From: Hydrogenophilales bacterium
GTDB taxonomy: Bacteria; Pseudomonadota; Gammaproteobacteria; Burkholderiales; Thiobacillaceae
Length of the DNA stretch: 64,000 nucleotides
Assembly (NCBI GenBank): GCA_016195805.1
Contig: JACPYT010000018.1
Coordinates: 199,225-263,224, forward strand
Reading direction: 5' to 3'
The notes beneath the pieces are model-generated. The model saw nothing but the letters and a program-made list of their open reading frames with translations, did no database searches and had not been told where the DNA came from. A program made the translations under genes and the position numbers. Positions 18,858 through 26,901 of this stretch are shown piece by piece (positions within the stretch are counted from its first letter, which is position 1; each line of letters starts with the position of its first letter).

Positions 18858-20414
18858 ATGCCAAAGCACCCGGACGACCTCGCACTCACCCCCCAGACGG
18901 AGGGCGGCTTCGTCTGGCGTTCCCGGCTCGAACCCGGGCGCCTGACCGCGTTTGCCCGCATCATCCAGGACGAAGGCGGCCAACTGCTCGCCCTGTGGGG
19001 CGCGGATGACCGTCACCTGGGACGCAATTTCACCGTTCACGTCGCCTTCCTGTCCAGCGTCGGCCTGATCTGGACGACCAGCGAACTCGACGGCGACCAA
19101 CCCGCCTATCCGGACCTCGCCCATATTTTCCCGCAGGCCGATCGCATGCAGCGCGCGGCCTTCGACCTGCTCGGGATTCGTGCCCAGGATGGAGTGGACG
19201 GCCGCGCATGGCTACGCCACGCTGCCTGGGTCGAAGATGCGTTCCCTTTGCGTAAGGATTTCCCGGCACGCGCCGCCTGCCGTTCGCCGCGTCCGGAAAC
19301 CGAGCCCTATCCCTTCATCCGCGTCGAAGGCGAGGGCGTGCACGAAATTGCAGTCGGCCCCATCCACGCCGCCACCATCGAGCCGGGGCACTTCCGCTTC
19401 TCCGTCATCGGCGACCGCATCCTCAGGCTGGAGGAGCGGCTGGGCTACACGCACAAGGGAACGGAGAAACGCTTCGAGGGCCTGGACCTGGCAACCGGCG
19501 CGAAACTCGCCGGCCGCGTCTCCGGCGATTCGCATACGGCATTCGCCTGGGCCTATTGCATGGCGGTGGAAACGGCCACTGCCTGCAGCGTGCCGGATCG
19601 CGCCATCTGGTTGCGTGCCCTGTTTCTTGAAATGGAACGCGTGGCCAACCACCTGGGCGACCTCGGCTTTCTTGGCAACGACGTCGCGCTGACGTTCGGC
19701 TTCGTGCAGTTCTGGCGGCTGAAGGAAGACTGGATGCGCCTGTCGGCCAGGCTGTTCGGGCATCGCTACCTGTTCGACATGCTTCTTCCCGGCGGAGTCG
19801 CGACGGACATCGATGCGCGCGGCAAGGCCGATCTGGACGCCCTGTGCAAGCGCATCGCGGGGGAGGTGCAGACCCTCAGGCACATTTACGACGAGCACAC
19901 CGGCCTGCAGGATCGCTTCGCCAACACCGGCATCGTTGCCCCGGACATGGCCGCGCGCCTGGGCCTCACCGGACTGGCCGGGCGCGCCAGCAGCCAGGCG
20001 TGGGATGCGCGCGTGCAGTTCCCGTGCGCACCGTATGACCGGCTCGACGTGAACATGGCGCTGCAGAAATCCGGCGATGTCCTGGCGCGCGCCGAGGTCC
20101 GCTTCACCGAGGTGTTCGAGTCGCTGCGGCTGATCCGCCTGTTGCTCGAACAGCTTCCCGCCGGCGCGCTGCATGCACCCTGCACGCAAGCGGCAGGGGT
20201 TTGCGAAGGCCTGGGCTGGGTGGAAGGATGGCGTGGCCCGGTGATCGTGGCGGTACGCATCGACGCCGATGGCAGGCTCGACCGCGTGCATCCACACGAT
20301 CCTTCGTGGCAGAACTGGCCGCTGGTGGAGGTGGGCGTGCTCGGCAACATCGTTCCCGATTTCCCGCTCATCAACAAATCGTTCAACCTCTCCTACAGCG
20401 GACCGGATTTGTAA
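18858..20414 (+). CDS. HyfG-like large subunit (NuoC-NuoD fusion type) lacking nickel ligands
   Basis: 518 residues. Residues about 1-125 are NuoC-like and the rest NuoD/HycE-like (GPIHAATIEPGHFRFSVIGDRI, EERLGYTHKGTEKRFEG). In [NiFe] hydrogenases the next motif is RxCGxC...H; here it is RVSGDSH at residues 220-226, with serine at both cysteine positions. The C-terminal CxxC motif is also missing: the protein ends NKSFNLSYSGPDL. All four Ni-Fe ligands are therefore absent, so hydrogen chemistry is ruled out and it resembles 'energy-converting hydrogenase-related' (Ehr) proteins. It presumably couples an unknown electron donor or conformational event to the membrane arm. Confidence 0.87.
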   Translation: MPKHPDDLALTPQTEGGFVWRSRLEPGRLTAFARIIQDEGGQLLALWGADDRHLGRNFTVHVAFLSSVGLIWTTSELDGDQPAYPDLAHIFPQADRMQRAAFDLLGIRAQDGVDGRAWLRHAAWVEDAFPLRKDFPARAACRSPRPETEPYPFIRVEGEGVHEIAVGPIHAATIEPGHFRFSVIGDRILRLEERLGYTHKGTEKRFEGLDLATGAKLAGRVSGDSHTAFAWAYCMAVETATACSVPDRAIWLRALFLEMERVANHLGDLGFLGNDVALTFGFVQFWRLKEDWMRLSARLFGHRYLFDMLLPGGVATDIDARGKADLDALCKRIAGEVQTLRHIYDEHTGLQDRFANTGIVAPDMAARLGLTGLAGRASSQAWDARVQFPCAPYDRLDVNMALQKSGDVLARAEVRFTEVFESLRLIRLLLEQLPAGALHAPCTQAAGVCEGLGWVEGWRGPVIVAVRIDADGRLDRVHPHDPSWQNWPLVEVGVLGNIVPDFPLINKSFNLSYSGPDL

Positions 20415-20415
20415 G

Positions 20416-20949
20416 ATGGCGACGTTCCTGATCCTCCAGCAGATCCTCAAGACCGGCAGCGTCTCCGAGCCGGCACCCGAGGCGGATCCCGCGCTGCGTA
20501 CGCGCGAGCAGGCGCTGCACGCCGACATCCTCAAGGTGTTCGGACAGGCCGTGGCGATCCGCCACGTCGACGCAGGCTCCTGCAACGGCTGCGAGCTGGA
20601 AATCCACGCCCTCAACGGGCCGCACTACAACATCGAGGGCATGGGCGTGAAATTCGTGGCCAGCCCCCGCCATGCCGACCTGCTGCTGGTCACCGGGCCG
20701 GTGACGCGAAATATGGAAATCGCGCTGAAACGCGCTTTCGAGGCCGTCCCGGAACCCAAGTGGGTGGTGGCCATGGGCGACTGCGGATGCACCGGCGGGA
20801 TGTTCGGAGAAAATTACGCCACGTGCGGAAAAGTCTCCAGCGTCATCCCGGTCGATGTCGAGGTGCCGGGCTGCCCGCCCACCCCGGTCGCTCTGTTGCA
20901 GGGCATCCTCGCCGCCGTCAGCGGGGGCAGGCGAGATGCGGAGGGCTAG
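20416..20949 (+). CDS. HyfI/NuoB-like small subunit with [4Fe-4S] ligands
   Basis: 177 residues. A NuoB-type pattern is kept: C56 and C59 (SCNGCELE), C123 (GDCGCTGG) and C153 (GCPPTP), which bind the proximal 4Fe-4S cluster in complex I and hydrogenases. So the electron-transfer end of this complex survives although the nickel site is lost. I start it at the ATG at 20416, one base after the large-subunit stop; the longer open frame to 20269 lies inside that gene. No ferredoxin-like HyfA/HyfH subunit follows. Confidence 0.87.
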   Translation: MATFLILQQILKTGSVSEPAPEADPALRTREQALHADILKVFGQAVAIRHVDAGSCNGCELEIHALNGPHYNIEGMGVKFVASPRHADLLLVTGPVTRNMEIALKRAFEAVPEPKWVVAMGDCGCTGGMFGENYATCGKVSSVIPVDVEVPGCPPTPVALLQGILAAVSGGRRDAEG

Positions 20950-21191
20950 GATGTGGCCTTGGGCTTCCTGCCGGGGCTGGCGGCCGGGATATATCCCGAC
21001 ACCCGGCACAACATCCCTTCGATTTTCCTGCCTTTGATGAATCGCGTTGTGTGGCACGCGATGATGTCGCCCCGCTTCGACATCTCGGACAGGTGGACGC
21101 GCACGTCTTCCAGCGGGATTCGGGTCGCCGCGGCGATCTCGGAGTCGAGCTGCTCGCCCCGGGTTTTCAGGTAGGCGTGGATTTTCTGCAT
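20946..21191 (-). CDS. Small winged-helix-like DNA-binding protein, 81 aa
   Basis: The sequence DSEIAAATRIPLEDVRVHLSEM followed by SKRGDIIACHTTRFIKGRKIEG has the layout of a helix-turn-helix plus wing, and the tail is basic (PGRKPKATS). The family is not recognised with confidence. The start is the ATG at 21191 (MQKIHAYL) with a GGAG site. The stop shares the palindrome CTAG with the stop of the small subunit gene on the other strand, and the 5' end overlaps the methyltransferase gene by 25 bases. Confidence 0.65.
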   Translation of the reverse strand: MQKIHAYLKTRGEQLDSEIAAATRIPLEDVRVHLSEMSKRGDIIACHTTRFIKGRKIEGMLCRVSGYIPAASPGRKPKATS

Positions 21192-22141
21192 GGGTGGGAC
21201 TCCTTGGTTTTGAAGTTTGGCAAGGCCTTGGCCGAGGCAGTTTTCGCCCAGCGCAATTCGGCACCCTCGCGCAGGCTGTCCAAAATGGCCGAAAAATCGA
21301 GCGGGAATCGCTCGGCGAGCATTCCCGCCCGCTCTTCCAACTGTTCCCAATCGAGGGAACAGCCGGCCTCGGCAAACGCAATATGGTTATCGCCACCGGG
21401 CACCGTCCCAAAGCGCACCCGCCCCGCGAAGGCTTCGTTCAGCAGGGCCAAGTGCCTGGACCAGTATTTCCTTGGCCCGGCGAAATTGGCGACGAGCAGG
21501 CCGCCCGGCCTGAGTCGATTGCGCGCGGCACGGTAGAAACCGCGATCGAGAAAAGCCGGGGCAATGCCTTTGTCGTCGAAGCCATCCAGCAGCAATACAT
21601 CGGCATCGCCTTCGCCCGCGGGCAGATACTCGGCCGCATCGGCCCGAATGATCGCCAGGCGTTCGTCTTCGGGAACCTCGAACTCGCCGCGCAGGGCGAT
21701 GACATCGGGGTTCACCTCGACCACGGTCAGGTGCGCGCGCGGCAGATGACGGTGGCAGAACTTGGCCAGCGAACCGCCCCCCAATCCGACCATCAACACA
21801 TGACCCGGGTCGGGCACGAACAACAGAAAAGCCATCATCTTGCGTGTGTAGGCGAATTCGAGCGCAAAGGGATCGTCGATACGCATCGCGCTCTGGATGA
21901 AATCCAGACTGAACAACAGTTGCCGCGTCTCGCCGTCGTCGAGGATGAAGGGACGGGCGTAACGACCGCTCATGATCTGCTCATAGAGTCCCGGAAGATC
22001 GCTCTGCGCCGGTTCGAGCACACGCACCTTGACGGGTTCGCCCGATACTTGCCCCGGCATCTCCAGCAGCGGAATGCGGCTTGGGTGGTCAACGATTCCT
22101 GAGTGGGACACGTGCTGCAAAGGCCTGTAAACGTCTGCCAA
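21167..22141 (-). CDS. Spermidine synthase-like methyltransferase-fold protein
   Basis: 324 residues. The Rossmann core with VLMVGLGGGSLAKF near residue 115, VVEVNPDVIALR, and ADVLLLDGFDD resembles the SpeE family. Its N-terminus (LEPAQSDLPGLYEQIMSGRYARPFILDDGETRQLLF) matches the 'spermidine synthase-like' group that often lacks polyamine activity. Substrate unknown. It is divergent from RHH paralogue 2 across an A/T-rich gap. Confidence 0.8.
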   Translation of the reverse strand: MADVYRPLQHVSHSGIVDHPSRIPLLEMPGQVSGEPVKVRVLEPAQSDLPGLYEQIMSGRYARPFILDDGETRQLLFSLDFIQSAMRIDDPFALEFAYTRKMMAFLLFVPDPGHVLMVGLGGGSLAKFCHRHLPRAHLTVVEVNPDVIALRGEFEVPEDERLAIIRADAAEYLPAGEGDADVLLLDGFDDKGIAPAFLDRGFYRAARNRLRPGGLLVANFAGPRKYWSRHLALLNEAFAGRVRFGTVPGGDNHIAFAEAGCSLDWEQLEERAGMLAERFPLDFSAILDSLREGAELRWAKTASAKALPNFKTKESHPCRKSTPT

Positions 22142-22194
22142 TCACATCTGGCAAAAACTGATACGATGGGTCATCGTCATATCGAATGACACCC

Positions 22195-22217
22195 ATATGA
22201 TAATATAATTATCATAT
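22195..22217. promoter_or_regulatory. 23-bp perfect palindrome upstream of RHH paralogue 2
   Basis: Ten-base arms ATATGATAAT / ATTATCATAT separated by ATA, about 30 bases upstream of the RHH2 start. Base composition is strongly A/T in a GC-rich genome. A likely operator, probably for the RHH protein itself. The nearby TCAT...ATGA repeat at 22171-22190 adds to the dyad symmetry. Confidence 0.6.
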
Positions 22218-22248
22218 TATTCCTATCATTGCGTAATCGAGCCGTTTC

Positions 22249-22455
22249 ATGGAAAACCGCACCGCCAGGATGACGATCCTGATCGATCCGACCAAAAAAC
22301 AAATCTTCGAGGACATCTGTTCCCAGCAAGACCTCACTTCATCGCAGGTGATTCGCAAGTTGATGCGCCAGTACATCATCGAGAATGCGGGGTCACGTGA
22401 ACTGCCCGAGTGGCTGACCGGGCATGCCGCCAAGGCGGGAAGCCCATCGCAGTGA
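22249..22455 (+). CDS. Small ribbon-helix-helix-like protein (RHH paralogue 2)
   Basis: 68 residues. MENRTARMTILIDPTKKQIFEDI, then LTSSQVIRKLMRQYIIENAG, then RELPEWLT: the same fold and conserved ends as the 65-residue protein at 13466-13663. Likely a dimeric DNA-binding protein. The stop overlaps a possible GTG start of a 38-codon frame (GTGA), and that frame overlaps the next gene (ATGA), suggesting a short operon. Confidence 0.75.
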   Translation: MENRTARMTILIDPTKKQIFEDICSQQDLTSSQVIRKLMRQYIIENAGSRELPEWLTGHAAKAGSPSQ

Positions 22456-22568
22456 GCCGAAACCGGTACATGCTCCACGTCGCCGACGGCCAGACCGTTC
22501 GATTGCCCAAGCGTCAAATTCCAGGAAGACACGCCTTGTACGGGCGTAGCCGGCTTCCCGCGCGATGA
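22452..22568 (+). CDS. Possible 38-aa protein linking RHH2 and the DUF167 gene
   Basis: The frame GTG(22452)...TGA(22568) encodes a basic peptide starting VSRNRYMLHVADGQTVRLPK, with an in-frame ATG near codon 7. It overlaps the upstream gene by 4 bases (GTGA) and the downstream gene by 4 bases (ATGA), a tiling pattern unlikely by chance and typical of coupled genes. No family is recognised. It could also be just a spacer. Confidence 0.4.
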   Translation: MSRNRYMLHVADGQTVRLPKRQIPGRHALYGRSRLPAR

Positions 22569-22867
22569 GCAGGCAGCCGTTTTTCCACTGGGAAGGCGAG
22601 ACGCTGGTGCTCAATGTCCTGGGCAAGCCCAGCGCAAAACAGGATGCCATCGGCAAGCCCAAGGGCCACCAACTCAAGATAAGCGTCACCGCGGCCCCGC
22701 GGGCGGGCCGGGCAACGGATCACATGGTGCGCTTTCTGGCCGAGGAGTTCGGCGTGGCCACGGGCGACATCGAAGTCGTCTTCGGCCGCATGAACGTGAA
22801 CAAACAACTGCGCATCAAGTCGCCCAAACGGCTGCCAGCGGTCTTTGCGCAGCAGGAATTGATCTGA
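22565..22867 (+). CDS. DUF167/YggU family protein
   Basis: 100 residues. The segment LKISVTAAPRAGRATDHMVRFLAEEFGV followed by DIEVVFGRMNVNKQLRIK fits the small alpha/beta YggU (DUF167) family of unknown function. It is convergent with cbbO. Confidence 0.8.
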   Translation: MSRQPFFHWEGETLVLNVLGKPSAKQDAIGKPKGHQLKISVTAAPRAGRATDHMVRFLAEEFGVATGDIEVVFGRMNVNKQLRIKSPKRLPAVFAQQELI

Positions 22868-22934
22868 CAGCTGTTTCAGCGCGTCAAGCCGGCGTAGAGC
22901 ATCGGCAGCTTGTCCCTGCGCCGGAAGCTCCCAC

Positions 22935-25292
22935 TCACCTTGTCAAACCTGCATAAAGAAGCGGGAGCTTTTCCGGCAGCCGCTGCACGTGATCGACCAC
23001 CATGTAGTTCCTCTGCCCGAAGATGCGGCTGACGTAGTTGTCGGCGCGCGGATCGAGGCTCATGCAGTAGGTCGTCACACCGTGACGGGCGATTTCCTCC
23101 ACCGCCTTCTTGGTGTCGTAGCGCAGATACTGCGGATCGCGCACGTCGATGTCGGCCGGCTCGCCGTCGGTGATGACGATGAGCAGCTTCTTCGCCGAGC
23201 GCTGCAGTTTCAAATGGTGCCCGGCGTGGCGGATCGCCGCGCCCATGCGGGTCGAAAGCTGGCCGGTCATGCCGGCGAGTTTCGCCTTCGACTCTTCGTC
23301 CCAGTGCTGGTCGAAATCCTTGAACCGGTAGTACTCGACATCGTGGCGGCCGTCCGAGCAGAAGCCGTGGATGGCGAACGGATCGCCCACCTTGTTGATG
23401 GCGTCGGCCAGCAGCACGCAGGCCTGCTGGGTGAGTTCGCGCACCGAGTATTCCTGGTCCTGCACCTTCTCGTTGGTCGATTCCGACAAATCGAGCAGCA
23501 CCAGGATCGAGAAGTCGCGCGTCTTGCGGACGCTGCGCATCATGATGCGCGGGTCGGGCTGGTTGCCGAGGCGGATATCGATGAAGCTGGCGATCGCCGC
23601 GTTGATGTCGATCTCGTCGCCGTCCTCCAGCTTGCGGATGCGCTGCACGCCCTGCGGCTGCATCGCATCGAGCAGGAATTTCATGCGATGGATCTCGCGC
23701 TTGTACTTGGCGGTGATCTCGTCGATGACCACGAGGTCGCCCGACTTGGCGCGCTTCTCCAGCACCGTGGCCCAGGCCGGACGCTCCAGCTGGATCTGGT
23801 AATCCCACTCGGAGTAGTGGAAGGGCTCGGACACCGGCTCCTTGCCTTCCATCTCGTTGAAGGATCTGCCGTTGCTCTCGTCGCCGATGTTCTCGTAGGG
23901 AAACAGCTCGGTGCTGAGCACCCAGATTTCCTCGGCGTCGTCGCCGGCAGTCTCGACGTCGATCTCGTTGATCATTTCCATCACGCTGACGTTCTTGCGC
24001 ACCTGCTTGACGCGCTCGTAGCCGGCACCGGCCGCTTTGTCGAAATCGAATTCCTCGAATTCCCAGAAGTAGCGGTTATCGTCTCGATACGGCGCGCTCA
24101 GTACATCGGTGCGCGCATTGAACGGGATTTTCTTCTGGGTCAGGCTGTGCGCCAGCTGCACGCCGATTTCCCACGAGGTCTGGTTGTTGTCGAGCCTGTC
24201 CTGCGCGGCGGCAAACAGCATGCGGCCCTCATCGATCCAGGCGTCATCGTCCTGATAGGTCTCGTCCAGCAGCGCGCGCGCCAGCCGGTTGAGATAGTCG
24301 CCCACGCTGTTTCCCATCGCGGGCGTGGCGCTATGCAGCTTGCTCCAGAGCTGCTTCAAACCCGGGAAGCGGCGAATCGACAGGGCTTCGACGCGGGCAT
24401 CCTCGATCACCGAAATCACCGCCATCTGCATCGGGTTCAGCGCTTCGGCGGAAATCGGCTGCTTCGTTTCCACCACATGCGCGGCGCAGTGCGCGGCGGT
24501 GGCGCGGTAGAGTTCGAGACCCGACACCGGCTCCTGCCCGTCGACCGTCCAGTCGTCGAAGGCATCCGGCATATGCAGCAGGTAGTCCTCGATGTAGGGC
24601 CGGTAGCCTTCGCGCGACTCGAAGTCGCCCGAGGTCGGGCGCATGAAGAAGTCGCGCGCCCACAGTGCACGCAGGTACATGTTGATGCGACGCTGCACGT
24701 CCACCAGCAGCGTGCCCTTGCGCTCCTTCTGCAGCATCGCCAGCGATTCTTTCGACTCCAGGCCGAAATAACGGATCTGCTCCTCGTAATTGGTGCGGTG
24801 CGCGTGCGCACCCCACAGCGCCCAGCGCCGCAGGCCGCCCAGCGTCAGGTGCTGGAACAGCACCTCCAGCTTGTCGAGCATCGGTCGCACGCCGCGCGGC
24901 GCCTGCGCCAGCAGCGTGTTGATGAACTGCAGATACTTGAGGAACAGTTCCGCATCGCCCAGCCGATTGGCCGCGGTCGGCGCGCTGGCGAGCAGCAGCT
25001 CGATCACCGCGCCCGAGGTCTTCGAGGCCAGCATCAGCGAGGCGGTGGCGAGATCGGCCACCACGTCCTCGCCCACTTCCTTGGCGACCTGCGGCGCTTT
25101 CTCGATCCAGGTTTCCACCAGCGAATCGCCACGGCCCAGACCCCGTATGGCCGACACGCCCTTGAGGTAGTTATCCAGGCCGCGCGGGCTGAACACCTTG
25201 GTCGCGTCGTGCCACGTCGCGTTCAACGCGCTGCGGGTGTGCTCGGACAGGTCTTCCAGCAGTTCAGCGTAGTCTTCGAGTTTGATCGACAT
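22935..25292 (-). CDS. cbbO: RubisCO activase adaptor CbbO (form I cluster)
   Basis: 785 residues. A large helical N-terminal part is followed by a C-terminal von Willebrand factor A domain with a MIDAS: LLDLSES (DxSxS) near residue 595 and the later TDGEPADID aspartates. CbbO binds RubisCO through the MIDAS domain and works with the CbbQ AAA+ ring to remove inhibitory sugar phosphates from the active site. It is last in cbbL-cbbS-cbbQ-cbbO. A paralogue is at 60103-62367. Confidence 0.92.
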   Translation of the reverse strand: MSIKLEDYAELLEDLSEHTRSALNATWHDATKVFSPRGLDNYLKGVSAIRGLGRGDSLVETWIEKAPQVAKEVGEDVVADLATASLMLASKTSGAVIELLLASAPTAANRLGDAELFLKYLQFINTLLAQAPRGVRPMLDKLEVLFQHLTLGGLRRWALWGAHAHRTNYEEQIRYFGLESKESLAMLQKERKGTLLVDVQRRINMYLRALWARDFFMRPTSGDFESREGYRPYIEDYLLHMPDAFDDWTVDGQEPVSGLELYRATAAHCAAHVVETKQPISAEALNPMQMAVISVIEDARVEALSIRRFPGLKQLWSKLHSATPAMGNSVGDYLNRLARALLDETYQDDDAWIDEGRMLFAAAQDRLDNNQTSWEIGVQLAHSLTQKKIPFNARTDVLSAPYRDDNRYFWEFEEFDFDKAAGAGYERVKQVRKNVSVMEMINEIDVETAGDDAEEIWVLSTELFPYENIGDESNGRSFNEMEGKEPVSEPFHYSEWDYQIQLERPAWATVLEKRAKSGDLVVIDEITAKYKREIHRMKFLLDAMQPQGVQRIRKLEDGDEIDINAAIASFIDIRLGNQPDPRIMMRSVRKTRDFSILVLLDLSESTNEKVQDQEYSVRELTQQACVLLADAINKVGDPFAIHGFCSDGRHDVEYYRFKDFDQHWDEESKAKLAGMTGQLSTRMGAAIRHAGHHLKLQRSAKKLLIVITDGEPADIDVRDPQYLRYDTKKAVEEIARHGVTTYCMSLDPRADNYVSRIFGQRNYMVVDHVQRLPEKLPLLYAGLTR

Positions 25293-25300
25293 GGTTTGGT

Positions 25301-25378
25301 GAGCAGTAAGCGGTTAGCAGTGAGCGGTGAAGGGTGGGGGCAGCGATTTTTCCGCCTGCGGCTCACCGCTTACCGCTC
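25301..25378. repeat. Imperfect inverted repeat between cbbQ and cbbO
   Basis: Arms GAGCAGTAAGCGGT (25301-25314) and ACCGCTTACCGCTC (25365-25378) pair with one mismatch. The gap also holds GTGAGCGGTGA-like copies. It looks like a dispersed intergenic repeat remnant that could fold in the cbbQ-cbbO transcript. Confidence 0.55.
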
Positions 25379-25383
25379 CCCCA

Positions 25384-26187
25384 TCAGAAGAACGTCGACA
25401 CCGCCGCGTCGAGCGCGTCGCGCATGTCCGGGTCGTCGGTGATCGGACGCACCAAGGCCACACGACAAGCGGCCATCGGGTTGACGCCCTTGGCGATCAG
25501 CGAGCCTGCGTAGATCAGCATGCGGGTCGACAGGCCCTCGTCGAGGCCGTGGCCCTTGAGGTTGCGGCTGCGCTCGGCGATCGACACCAGCTTGCCGGCG
25601 ATGTCGGCGTTGACGCCGGATTCATGCGCGACGATCTCGGTTTCGATGGCGTGCTCGGGATAGGTGAAGTCGAGGCCGCCGAAGCGCTGCTTGGTCGACT
25701 GCTTCAGATCCTTCATCAGGCTCTGGTAGCCGGGGTTGTAGGAAATCACAATCTGGAAATCGGGATGGGCGTGCACCAGCTCGCCCTTTTTTTCCAGCGG
25801 CAGCACGCGGCGGTTGTCGGTCAGCGGGTGGATCACCACGGTGGTGTCCTGACGCGCTTCGACCACCTCGTCCAGATAGCAGATCGCGCCGTGGCGGGCG
25901 GCGATGGCCAGAGGTCCGTCCTGCCACTCGGTTCCGGAGGCGGACAGCAGGAAACGGCCAACCAGGTCGGATGCGGTCATGTCCTCGTTGCACGCCACGG
26001 TGATCAGCGGCTTGCCGAGCTTGTACGCCATGTACTCGACGAAGCGCGTCTTGCCGCAGCCGGTCGGGCCCTTGAGCATCATCGGCATGCGCACCGAATA
26101 GGCGGCTTCGAACAGTTCCACCTCGTCGGCGACGGGACGGTAGTAGGGTTCCTGGGTGACGCGATACTGGTCGACGATGTTGCTCAT
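25384..26187 (-). CDS. cbbQ: RubisCO activase AAA+ ATPase CbbQ (form I cluster)
   Basis: 267 residues, MoxR-type AAA+. Walker [16 protein letters not shown] near residues 40-54, Walker [12 protein letters not shown] near 100, sensor region VISYNPGYQ. It forms hexamers that, with CbbO, reactivate inhibited RubisCO. It lies between cbbS and cbbO; a terminator-like hairpin separates it from cbbS, so it may be expressed at a lower level than RubisCO. Confidence 0.94.
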   Translation of the reverse strand: MSNIVDQYRVTQEPYYRPVADEVELFEAAYSVRMPMMLKGPTGCGKTRFVEYMAYKLGKPLITVACNEDMTASDLVGRFLLSASGTEWQDGPLAIAARHGAICYLDEVVEARQDTTVVIHPLTDNRRVLPLEKKGELVHAHPDFQIVISYNPGYQSLMKDLKQSTKQRFGGLDFTYPEHAIETEIVAHESGVNADIAGKLVSIAERSRNLKGHGLDEGLSTRMLIYAGSLIAKGVNPMAACRVALVRPITDDPDMRDALDAAVSTFF

Positions 26188-26233
26188 GAGGTCTCCTCAA
26201 GGGAAAGGCTAACTGATCAAATAATCCAACCTT

Positions 26234-26299
26234 CCGTTCGTGTTGAGCCTGTCGAAACATGAGCGGGCTCTTGGCCTTCGACAAGCTCAGGCCGAACGG
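26234..26299. repeat. Dispersed inverted repeat (REP-like) between cbbS and cbbQ
   Basis: CCGTTCG...GAGCCTGTCGAA is followed by the near-reverse complement TTCGACAAGCTCAGGCCGAACGG. This palindromic pair is a common intergenic repeat type in proteobacterial genomes. It lies 3' of the cbbLS terminator hairpin. Confidence 0.75.
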
Positions 26300-26381
26300 T
26301 GGTCAGGTTCAATTCGTTCCGGTTCGATATTTATCCGCGAATGCCTTGCCGGTCTTGTCGACACGGCATTCGCGGGCAAAC

Positions 26382-26415
26382 AAAAAGCCCCCGCGCCCTG
26401 CGGGCGACGGGGGCT
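26382..26415 (-). terminator. Rho-independent terminator after cbbS
   Basis: On the minus strand a GC stem (AGCCCCCG...CGGGGGCT) with a GC-rich inner stem is followed by TTTTTG. It lies 20 bases beyond the cbbS stop and upstream of cbbQ, so it likely attenuates transcription from cbbLS into cbbQO. Confidence 0.8.
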
Positions 26416-26436
26416 GTTACGGTCTCCCGTCGCGAC

Positions 26437-26793
26437 TTAAACCGTCTTGCCGCGGTAGATCACCATCGACGCGCCCTGGCTCTGCGAGAAGTTGTCGTAG
26501 CCAATCAGACGGACGTGGTTGTTGGGGTTGGCCTTATGACAGGCCTCGGCTTCGCCCAGCACGCGGTCCACATCGGTTTCGCCGAACATCGGCAGCTTCC
26601 ACATGTACCAGTAGGAATCCATCATGTGCTCGGGCTCGATGTGCTCGATCGCCGGGTTCCAGCCCTTCTTCACCAGGTACTCGACCTGCTTCTTGATATT
26701 GTCCTTGTCCATGGCGGGCAGGTAGGAGAAGGTCTCGAATTTGCGGCTGGCGGGATCGCTCAGACGGCTTTTGTAATCCATTACTTCAGACAT
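26437..26793 (-). CDS. cbbS: RubisCO form I small subunit
   Basis: 118 residues, starting at the ATG at 26793. The N-terminus [26 protein letters not shown] contains the extra SDPASR-type segment before FETFSYLP that, as I recall, marks the form IAq (cbbQO-linked) small subunit. Carboxysomal form IAc small subunits lack it. The conserved [14 protein letters not shown] follows. This supports a free, CbbQO-serviced RubisCO rather than the classical carboxysomal type. Confidence 0.95.
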   Translation of the reverse strand: MSEVMDYKSRLSDPASRKFETFSYLPAMDKDNIKKQVEYLVKKGWNPAIEHIEPEHMMDSYWYMWKLPMFGETDVDRVLGEAEACHKANPNNHVRLIGYDNFSQSQGASMVIYRGKTV

Positions 26794-26901
26794 TTTTAAT
26801 TCCTTTAACGAATAGGTTGAGTAGGGGGCGAACAGGCGGCCCGCCGGGGGTCGCATCCCCGCCGCGCGTGCGGCGGGGGCCCTGCTCCGCCCCTCGAGCC
26901 T

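Noticed and set aside
18858..20949. Functional hydrogenase-4 or formate hydrogenlyase
   Set aside because: The large subunit lacks all four Ni-binding cysteines and no maturation genes, ferredoxin subunit or formate dehydrogenase are nearby.
26240..26440. Short frame with LSLSKHERALGLRQAQAERW-type sequence
   Set aside because: This is the translation of a dispersed intergenic palindromic repeat, not a gene.
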